From JAIBJN01 sp963839745 (GTDB taxonomy: Bacteria; Actinomycetota; Thermoleophilia; Gaiellales; Gaiellaceae): DNA of 64,000 nucleotides. Positions 57,602 through 64,000 of this stretch are shown piece after piece (position 1 is the first letter of the stretch; every line of letters starts with the position of its first letter). The notes below the pieces were generated by a model. That model saw only the letters and a program-made list of their open reading frames with translations, had not been told where the DNA came from and searched no databases. The stretch covers positions 558,001 through 622,000 of the forward strand of contig CAWIWC010000005.1 of the NCBI GenBank assembly GCA_963839745.1, given 5' to 3'. Both the position numbers and the translations under genes were made by a program.

Positions 57602-59177
57602 GCGCCCGCCCGCGCTCCTTGCCGCGGCAGGCCTCCTGGCCGTCGCGCTCGTCTGCCTCCCGCTCGTCTACCTCGTCGTCCGCGTCGCGGACGCCGGCAC
57701 AAGTGCCTGGACGGTGCTCGGGCAGGAGCGGATCCTCGAGCTCGTGGGCAACACGGCGCTGCTCGTCGTGCTCGTCACGGGCGCGACGCTCCTCATCGGC
57801 GTCCCGCTCGCGTGGCTCGTCGCGTGCACCGACCTTCCCCTCCAGCGCTTCTGGGCCGTCGCGGCGGCGCTCCCGCTCGTGATCCCGAGCTATGTCGCCG
57901 CGCTCGTCCTGCTCGCCGCCTTCGGGCCCCGCGGCTTCCTCCAGCAGGTGCTCGAAGGGCCGTTCGGCGTCGAGCGCGTCCCCGAGATCTACGGGCTGGT
58001 CGGCGCCACCGTCGCGCTGACGATCTCGACGTACCCGTACGTCTACCTTCTCGCTGTCGCCGCGCTGCGCGACCTCGACCCGGCGCTGGAGGAGGCGTCG
58101 AGGGGCCTCGGGCGCCCCGGGCTCCACACCTTCCGGCGGGTGACGCTCCCCGCGATGCGCCCATCGCTCGGCGCCGGCGCGCTGCTCGTCGCGCTCTACA
58201 CGCTCTCGGACTTCGGCGCGGTCTCGCTCATGCAGTACAGCTCGCTGACGCGGGCGATCTTCGTGCAGTACCGGTCGCTCTTCGACCGCACGCCCGCCGC
58301 CGTGCTCGCACTCGTGCTGGTGGTGCTGACCGCGATCGTGCTCGTCTTCGAGTACGCCGCCCGCGGGCGCGTCCGCTACCACCGGACGTCCCCCGGCGCG
58401 GCCCGCGTGTCGCGCCCCGTGCCGTTGGGCCGCTGGCGCTGGCCCGCGCTCGCCTTCTGCACCGCGGTCGTCGGCTTCGCCCTCGCCTTGCCGCTGGCGG
58501 TGATCGGCTACTGGCTCGAGCGCGCGATCTCGCTCAACCGCGACCTGGACGAGGCCTGGGGCCCTGCGCTCAACTCGGTGATGGCGTCAGGGCTCGCAGC
58601 GGGCGTCGCCGTCCTCGCGGCGCTCCCGGTCGCGCTCCTCGCCGTCCGCTATCCGGCGCGGTGGACGCACGCGCTCGAGCGGCTGTCGTACTCCTCGAAC
58701 GCGCTGCCGGGGATCGTGATCGCGCTCTCGCTCGTCTTCTTCGCGGCGAACTACGCGAGCCCCGTCTACCAGACGCTCTCGCTCCTGATCTTCGCCTACG
58801 TCGTCCGTTTCTTCCCGCAGGCGGTGGCCGGCTCGCACTCGGCGCTGCTCCGTGTCGACCCGCACCTCGAGGAGGCCGCGCGCGGCCTGGGGAAGACGCC
58901 GCGGCAGGCGTTCCTCACGGTGACGGCGCCCCTGGTCGCCCCCGGGCTCCTGGCCGGAGCCGCGCTCGTCTTCCTCTCGACCATGAAGGAGCTGCCGGCG
59001 ACGCTCCTCCTCGCGCCGATCGGGTTCGAGACGCTCGCCACCGAGGTCTGGACGGCGACGACCGTCGCCGCCTACTCGCGCGCGGCGCTCCCGGCGCTCC
59101 TCCTGATCGTCTTCTCGACGCCGTTCGTCTACCTGCTGACGCTCCGCCGGCGTCCCGAGGTGGACGCTCCCGGGTAG
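57582..59177 (+). CDS. ABC transporter permease, FbpB/ThiP type
   Basis: A 531-residue fused permease with twelve predicted helices, two copies of the BPD permease module. The EAA motifs stand in each half: ALEEASRGLGRPGLHTFRRV near 168 and HLEEAARGLGKTPRQAFLTV near 430. The fused double form is typical of ferric iron and thiamine importers. It starts at GTG 57582 inside the ATPase gene end, so both are translated together. No substrate-binding protein gene lies in the window; it may be elsewhere. Confidence 0.9.
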   Translation: MSPSSTKRPPALLAAAGLLAVALVCLPLVYLVVRVADAGTSAWTVLGQERILELVGNTALLVVLVTGATLLIGVPLAWLVACTDLPLQRFWAVAAALPLVIPSYVAALVLLAAFGPRGFLQQVLEGPFGVERVPEIYGLVGATVALTISTYPYVYLLAVAALRDLDPALEEASRGLGRPGLHTFRRVTLPAMRPSLGAGALLVALYTLSDFGAVSLMQYSSLTRAIFVQYRSLFDRTPAAVLALVLVVLTAIVLVFEYAARGRVRYHRTSPGAARVSRPVPLGRWRWPALAFCTAVVGFALALPLAVIGYWLERAISLNRDLDEAWGPALNSVMASGLAAGVAVLAALPVALLAVRYPARWTHALERLSYSSNALPGIVIALSLVFFAANYASPVYQTLSLLIFAYVVRFFPQAVAGSHSALLRVDPHLEEAARGLGKTPRQAFLTVTAPLVAPGLLAGAALVFLSTMKELPATLLLAPIGFETLATEVWTATTVAAYSRAALPALLLIVFSTPFVYLLTLRRRPEVDAPG

Positions 59178-59198
59178 GGAGCATTTCGCGCGAGCGGC

Positions 59199-60718
59199 TC
59201 AGCAGCCGGAGCTGAGATAGCCCTTCCAACGCGCGCCGGTCTCCGCCCAGATCGCGTGGCTCTCGATCTCGGCCAGCCGCTCCAGGAGGTTCACGTGGTA
59301 GCGGTGGTATTGGTCGGATGCCGGCGACCCGCCGAGCGAGTAGCGCGACCAGCAGCCCGTGTCGAACTCGGGGAGGAGCGTGCGGGCGGCGGTGCTGAGG
59401 CTCTCGACGTAGCGCTGCGCCTCTGCGTCCTCCGTGATCCGCGCATACTCGGCGAGGGAGACGATGGACTGCAGCTGCGCGTTCAGGACGGCCATGTCGG
59501 AATAGCTGTACTCCTTGACCCACGTCCCGCCGCCGAGGCTCTGCGAGAGATCGCGGGCGATCTCCCGGTAGGTCGCGCCCGCTCCGGCGAGGAGCGCGTC
59601 GTCCTCGAGCAGGGCGCCGGTTCGCGCGAGCGCCTGTGCGCCGGCGGCCTGGGCGAGCGCCGACGTCCAGCGCCCCGGGCCCGCGAAGGGGAAGTAGTAC
59701 TCCCAGGTGAGGGTGCGGCCTTCCCTGAGACCGCGGGCCACCATGGCCTCGGCCAGCTGTCCGGCCTGCTCGCGGCGCTCGTTCTTCGCGTGGCCGTTGA
59801 GCGTCGCGAAGTTGGCCAGCGGATGGAACTGGAAGCCGTGCGCGGCGAACCAGCGGTAGACGACCCCGTCCTCGCCGGTCATGTCGGCGGGCGGAAGCGG
59901 CACGGGGTTCTCGGCGAAGTGCGCGACGTTCGCGGTCAGCATCCCGAAGAGCGCGAGTGCCCGGCCCCTGTCGTAGACGTCGGCGTGCGCGGCCACGTCG
60001 CCGAGGACGAGCTCGATGGACGCGCCCCGGCCGGGCGGCAGGGTGCCGATCGCAGCAAGAGCGTCGTCCAGCGCGGCCCGGTACTCGGCCGTCAGCTTCG
60101 GCCCGAGGCGGCCCGCCGACTCCGCGGCTCCCAGCCCGGCCAGCGCGGTGTTGGCGGACTCCCTCGCCTGTCCGGCGATGACCTTGCGGAGCTGGGCCGC
60201 GGTCGACGACCCGGCGATCCCGTCCGGCAGGAGCGCGTTGTCCGCCTGGAACGCGGCGACGGCCGCGGCCGTGCCCTCGCCGAAGGCCCCGTCTGCGACC
60301 GCCGTGGAGTAGCCGAGCGCCGCGAGCGCGTGCTGGAGGTCGCGGACGGCGACGCCGCGGTCGCCGCTGCGGAGGGTCGGGTCCGAGGGCGCGACGGGCA
60401 CGGCTGCCGCCGCGGCGGGCGTCGGCGCCGTGACGGGTGGCGGCTCAGCCCCTGAACGGGCGCGGAAGGCCCGCCGTCGCGCCCGAGCACGACGTAGGCG
60501 AGCGCCATGAGGAGGAGCAGCCCGATCGCCGCGCCGAGGAGGAGCGGGCCCTGCGACTCCGCCGAGAGGCGGCGCTGCAGGCGGGCGAGGTCGCCCGCGA
60601 GCGTTCTCGGCGGGGGCCTGCGCGGGCGCGGCGGGCGCCGCGGCTCCGGCGCCGGCTCGTCCCACCACCCGATCGCCTCCTCCTGGAAGACGAGAAACGG
60701 GTCGTGCGCTCGTGCCAC
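59199..60718 (-). CDS. Membrane-anchored PG-binding and D-glucuronyl C5-epimerase-like protein (frameshifted)
   Basis: About 505 residues. N-terminus: a cytoplasmic basic tail (PRTLAGDLARLQRRLSAESQ) and a membrane helix (LLLGAAIGLLLLMALAYVVL). Then, in the next frame after one base is lost near 60450, PPPVTAPTP, a peptidoglycan-binding domain (VRDLQHALAALGYSTAVADG, FGEGTAAAVAAFQADNALLP) and a C-terminal domain like D-glucuronyl C5-epimerase (TWEYYFPFAGPGRWTSALAQ, EYSYSDMAVLNAQLQSIVSL). It may modify a cell-wall or capsule uronic acid; the domain pairing is unusual. It is convergent with the permease gene. Confidence 0.78.
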
Positions 60719-60758
60719 TCGCCACGAAAATACGCCCGTGCCCGGACGCTGTTCGAGG

Positions 60759-61409
60759 TCAGCCGTGCACGGATGGGCCGGCCGCGCCCGCGGTGGCGCC
60801 CGGCGGATACGGCTCGAGGTCGTTCACGAAGCCCGGGGTCGCCTCCACCCGGCGCAGCCAGGCGCCGACCTCGCCGTATTCGCCCATGTCGATCCCGGCG
60901 TCGCCGGCTACGTGGGCGTAGGCGTAGAGCGAGACGTCGGCGACCGTGTAGGCCTCGCCCAGCAGGAAGCGACGCCCGGCGAGCCCGCGGTCGAGCGTGT
61001 CGAGCCCGGCGCGGGCGGACTCCAGCCGCGCCGCGAAGACCTCGGGCTTGAGCGTGTCGCGGCCGGTGAGGCGCCAGAAGCGCGCCGTCCCGACGTTCGG
61101 CTCGAAGAGGTTCTGCTCGAAGAAGAGCCACTGCCACACACGAGCGCGCTCGCCGAGCGCCTCCGGCACGAACGGCGTCCCCTCTCCCAGGTAGAGGAGG
61201 ATCGCGTTCGACTCGGCGATCGTCTCGCCGGAGTCGAGCTCGAGCACCGGGGTCCGCCCGGCCGGGTTGCGCGCCAGGTGCTCGGCCGTCGTGGACTCGC
61301 CGGCGAAGATGTCGACGGGGACGCGCTCGTACGCGAGGCCGAGCTGAGCGAAGAGGAGGCGCGCCTTGTAGCAGTTCGCGGAGGCCGCGTAGTCGTAGAG
61401 CTTGAGCAC
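60759..61409 (-). CDS. Glutathione-S-transferase-like protein
   Basis: A 216-residue GST-fold protein: LYDYAASANCYKARLLFAQL at residues 4-23, TPVLELDSGETIAESNAILL with the cis-Pro and ES pair, and the helical domain ending YTVADVSLYAYAHVAGDAGI. It is closely related in layout to the protein at 25527-26120 (both have SxNCYK and FEQ-x-FEP-type helices), so the two are likely paralogues. Thiol partner and substrate unknown. It lies 40 bases upstream of the C5-epimerase-like gene on the same strand. Confidence 0.86.
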   Translation of the reverse strand: MLKLYDYAASANCYKARLLFAQLGLAYERVPVDIFAGESTTAEHLARNPAGRTPVLELDSGETIAESNAILLYLGEGTPFVPEALGERARVWQWLFFEQNLFEPNVGTARFWRLTGRDTLKPEVFAARLESARAGLDTLDRGLAGRRFLLGEAYTVADVSLYAYAHVAGDAGIDMGEYGEVGAWLRRVEATPGFVNDLEPYPPGATAGAAGPSVHG

Positions 61410-61509
61410 GGCAGGATGATCGTTTCAGATCGGTTGACTCGTCATATGCGGTCGTTAGGATCGGCGCACTCGGGGTCGCAAAGGGGCGAGATGTGCGGTA
61501 GTTGGCGAG

Positions 61510-61854
61510 GTGGCTGGTAGGTGGGACGGGTCTCCTTACCTTGACGGTCAGGTAAGCCTTACATACGCTCCCGGCTCCGTGAGGACGCCGCAGAGCTTCC
61601 GGGAGGCGCGCTGGAGCACATTCGAGTGCGAACTTCGTGCCTGGCTCGACACGCCCGAGGGCCGCTTCGCCGAGTACTGCGCCCGGCGCCAGCGTGACCT
61701 CGAGGAGCGGCGCGCGCTGCTCCGCCGCGTCGCCCTCGCCGCCTCAGCGCTGCCGGCGCCGTGCGTCGGCTGCGCACTCCGCCTCGCGCTCGTCTCGCCC
61801 GGCGAGCGTGTCGAGCGCGTGCTCGACGAGCTGCTGGCCGGCATGGCGCGCTGA
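61510..61854 (+). CDS. Hypothetical protein, about 91-114 residues
   Basis: I do not recognise it. The frame runs 114 codons from GTG 61510; GTG 61579 would give 91 residues and a cleaner start (VRTPQSFREARWSTFECELR). The rest is helical and basic (EYCARRQRDLEERRALLRRV) with a CVGC pair near the end (LPAPCVGCALRLALVSPGER). No signal peptide. It is divergent from the GST-like gene and is followed by the SIMPL lipoprotein gene 59 bases later. Confidence 0.5.
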   Translation: MAGRWDGSPYLDGQVSLTYAPGSVRTPQSFREARWSTFECELRAWLDTPEGRFAEYCARRQRDLEERRALLRRVALAASALPAPCVGCALRLALVSPGERVERVLDELLAGMAR

Positions 61855-61913
61855 GCCCGGGAACTTCCGGGCCGCTCCTTCCGTCGAAGCAGCAAACGAG
61901 ATCGGAGGAGCGA

Positions 61914-62685
61914 ATGACCAGGAGCGCGATCGCAGCCGTCGTCCTTGCCGCAGCCGTCCTCGCGGCCGGCTGCAGCGGCGACGACGATGGCTCGGACGGC
62001 GTCGCCGTCGGCGGCCTCGAGAGCGGCGTCCTGGCGGCCGGCATGTCCGCGGAGTCCCTCGCCGCCGGCGCGTCCCTCTCGACCGCGGGCATCACCGTGG
62101 TCGGCACCGGCTCCGTGAAGGTCGCGCCCGACGTGGCCGAGTGGTCCTTCGGCGTCCAGGCGTCGGCCGACACCGCCGCCGCGGCGCTCGCCGACGCGAC
62201 CGAGGCGACCGAGCGGGTCGTGGCCGCGCTCCGCGAGGCAGGCGTGGCGCAGGACGACCTGCGGACCGAGCAGGTCTCCGTCTATCCACGGACCGGCGAG
62301 GACGGGCTCTCGGTGATGGGTTACGACGCCTCCAACACCGTGCGGGCCACCATCCGCGACCTCGACCAGGCGGGGCCGACCCTCGACGCGGCGGTCGCCG
62401 CCGGCGCGAATCAGGTCTACGGGCCGACGCTCACCGTGTCCGACGCCGAGAGCCAGTACGCGGACGCGGTCGACGCCGCGTTCGACGACGCGCGGGCGCG
62501 CGCCGAGGCGATCGCGGAGAAGGCCGGGGTCACCCTCGGCGCGCCGATCGCGATCGTCGAGGGCGGCGGAGGCGGCGGGGTCGGCCCTGTATGAGGCCGC
62601 GGACGCCGCTGCGGCCGACGCGGCGATCGAGCCGGGGACGCAGGACGTCGGCGCCACGCTCACGGTGACCTTCGCGATCGACTAG
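61914..62685 (+). CDS. SIMPL-domain (DUF541) lipoprotein (frameshifted)
   Basis: About 256 residues: a signal peptide with lipobox (VLAAGC, Cys near residue 16), then a SIMPL domain (GITVVGTGSVKVAPDVAEWS, ADATEATERVVAALREAGVA, VMGYDASNTVRATIRDLDQA). Just after a G-rich stretch near 62570 one extra base breaks the frame; the other frame goes on as LYEAADAAAADAAIEPGTQD through LTVTFAID, the family's normal end. GGAGGAG precedes the ATG. The family is found outside membranes and in some cases binds partners in signalling; its role is unknown. Confidence 0.8.
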
Positions 62686-62857
62686 CTCCTCCTCGAGCAC
62701 GGGCGGGCCCCATCGAGACTCCACTCCCCGGGGCCCGCCTGTCCATCCGGAACCGGGACGGTTATCCCCACCGCGGGACGCAGGCTGGCTCCCTGGCCCT
62801 CGTCGCGGCCGGCGGGATCATGCGGGCATCGCTTCAACGACCGCAGGAGACCCTCCG

Positions 62858-63331
62858 ATGACCGCATCCGCACTCGTCCATCCGTTCCGGCGCACCCGCC
62901 GGCCCCGCGTCCGCCTTTTCAACGCCTATCTCCTGAACGTCACGTTCGAGAGCCCGGACGGAGACCATCGCTCCGCCCTCGGCGGCGGGGAGAGCGTCGC
63001 AGAGGCCATCGCGGCTGCCCGCGGCGAGCTTCCGCTCGACGCCGACTGGTCGCTCTCCCGCTGGAGCCCGGCCTTCGGCGAGTACAGGCAGCGCCGGTCT
63101 GCGCCGCGGCACCGAGGCGAGCGCTCGAACCGCGCCAGCGCCGTCAGGCGCCGCGTCGTCCTGACGAGCCCGAGGCACGCAGGACAAAGGGGTCGAGGAA
63201 GACGCTCCGGCAGCAGGGGCGCGGCCTCTGCTCGACGACGTCGCGCTCCCGCAAGCGGCGAGGCGTCATCAGCGTCGGAGCGTGGCGATGCGTCCGTGGC
63301 GCGGAGACCGTGGGCAGGGGGGGTCACTTGA
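62858..63331 (+). CDS. Possible hypothetical protein, C-terminal half doubtful
   Basis: The first 80 or so residues look coding: FNAYLLNVTFESPDGDHRSA, LGGGESVAEAIAAARGELPL, DADWSLSRWSPAFGE, with CAGGAGA before the ATG. The remainder is a long run of Arg, Ser and Gly typical of a wrong frame in GC-rich DNA, so the true stop may be near 63100 after a frame change. I see no family match. The gap 62686-62857 before it shows nothing else. Confidence 0.35.
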   Translation: MTASALVHPFRRTRRPRVRLFNAYLLNVTFESPDGDHRSALGGGESVAEAIAAARGELPLDADWSLSRWSPAFGEYRQRRSAPRHRGERSNRASAVRRRVVLTSPRHAGQRGRGRRSGSRGAASARRRRAPASGEASSASERGDASVARRPWAGGVT

Positions 63332-64000
63332 GGTGCGAGCCTTCCACCTTGTCGAGGATTTCGCGCAACGGCTCCTTCGCGAGCTCCCTGACCTCGGGCT
63401 TGGACTCGTCGTTGAGCAAGCGAACGAGCCGGATCAGCCCGTCGGAGATCTCGATGCCGGTCACGTCGCCGTCCCCGTACGAGCAGCAGCCCGTATTGAA
63501 GTAGCACGGCAGCGGCATCTTCTTCGGCGGGTTCCCGAACTGCTCCGTCTCGACGAGCTCGTACTCCGCCCGCAGTGCGGCGATTTGCGCCGGCGTCGCG
63601 TTTCCGGATGCGCGGAGAATCCGGAGCTCCTCACCAACGATGTCGGGCTTCCGCTCGGGCTTGACCTCTGGGTCGCTGAAGACCGGTTGGTGCGTGTGCC
63701 CCGCGATCAGAACGAGCTTCTCCGGGCGTCCCTTCGCCCATTCGAACATCGCGTCGTTGTGACCCTTGCGTAAGGCGAAGTCACGCGAAGGTGTGGTCGA
63801 CGGGATCTTGAAACGCTGCTGGAAGGGTCGCCAGACGTTCCGCACGACAAGCCGGGAGAACATTCCGTAGCGATCGCTGTCGAGCGTTCCTTGATGGCCG
63901 TGAACGAGAAACAGCGTCCCTCTCTGCTTGCCGTTCTCGATGACCTGGATCCGCATCGCCTCGTGAACGGCGAGCCCCGGATAGAGCGGGTGCAGGTACT
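63324..64000 (-). CDS. Metallophosphoesterase, 5' end outside window
   Basis: The C-terminal 225 or so residues of a calcineurin-like phosphoesterase. Seen: GTLFLVHGHQGTLDSDRYGM with a metal-ligand His pair, KGHNDAMFEWAKG, LVLIAGHTHQPVFSDPEV with the classic GHTH motif, then MPLPCYFNTGCCSYGDGDVT. The frame is open to the window edge (ending in codons for YLHPLYPGLAVHEAM), so the start and the first metal motifs lie beyond 64000. It removes phosphate from nucleotides or phospholipid-like substrates; which is unknown. Confidence 0.85.
   Translation of the reverse strand, partial: YLHPLYPGLAVHEAMRIQVIENGKQRGTLFLVHGHQGTLDSDRYGMFSRLVVRNVWRPFQQRFKIPSTTPSRDFALRKGHNDAMFEWAKGRPEKLVLIAGHTHQPVFSDPEVKPERKPDIVGEELRILRASGNATPAQIAALRAEYELVETEQFGNPPKKMPLPCYFNTGCCSYGDGDVTGIEISDGLIRLVRLLNDESKPEVRELAKEPLREILDKVEGSHLK

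Noticed and set aside
59178..59198. A terminator between the ABC permease and C5-epimerase-like genes
   Set aside because: Only a 6-bp stem (CTCAGC/GCTGAG) is possible and no T run follows.

Overview
The window is about 70% G+C, with short intergenic gaps, GTG starts nearly as common as ATG, and many gene pairs joined by ATGA, GTGA or TGATG overlaps. The order rpsF-ssb-rpsR-rplI facing dnaB, the GC content and the protein families suggest a high-GC Gram-positive bacterium. My best guess is Actinomycetota, perhaps class Thermoleophilia; this is an inference from style, not from a search. At least eleven genes carry single-base frame breaks, several inside otherwise perfect conserved families, so the assembly probably holds residual indel errors.

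Layout. 0-8 kb: a truncated aldehyde dehydrogenase, an ArsR/SRPBCC pair under a tandem operator, and a tight five-gene redox operon (Fe-S protein, FAD-linked oxidase, an unrecognised 89-residue protein, luciferase-like flavoprotein, GMC oxidoreductase). 8-15 kb: a PuuD-like amidotransferase, a DMT transporter, a PRC-barrel protein, an IclR-controlled demethylation pair (GcvT-like protein and DAO-type flavoprotein) and a Na+/H+ antiporter. 15.5-17.5 kb: an ammonium/methylammonium transporter followed by two tiny membrane proteins. 17.7-32.2 kb, all on the minus strand: methenyl-THF cyclohydrolase, formate-THF ligase, a four-subunit sarcosine oxidase/N-methylglutamate dehydrogenase, a GntR regulator, a GST-like protein, a three-part glutamate-synthase-like enzyme, a GlnT/GmaS-type ligase and a PucR-type regulator. 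32.5-43.5 kb: a formate dehydrogenase locus (fused NuoE-NuoF, kynureninase, selenocysteine-containing catalytic subunit), then a decarboxylase, sulfatase and cupin, with fdhD, a methyltransferase and mobA divergent from it. 43.5-50 kb: an LVIVD/PA secreted protein, an ECF sigma/anti-sigma pair and its likely target, VOC and cupin proteins and purA. 50-54 kb: dnaB and the rpsF-ssb-rpsR-rplI operon. 54-64 kb: small envelope proteins, an amidase, an iron-type ABC transporter, a PG-binding/C5-epimerase protein, a SIMPL lipoprotein and a partial metallophosphoesterase.

How the genes fit together. The gene set from about 15.5 to 43.5 kb reads as one C1 pathway. Amt could bring in methylammonium. 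The GmaS-like ligase would form gamma-glutamylmethylamide. The MgsABC-like enzyme would convert it to N-methylglutamate. The SoxBDAG/MgdABCD-type dehydrogenase would oxidise that, leaving the one-carbon unit on tetrahydrofolate. FchA and Fhs would carry it to formate, gaining ATP, and the NAD-linked formate dehydrogenase would finish at CO2. FolD is the one missing step in the window. The formate dehydrogenase has an in-frame TGA at the exact place of selenocysteine, followed by a stem-loop with a GGUC loop, so this organism probably decodes selenocysteine. These two observations are the most valuable in the window.
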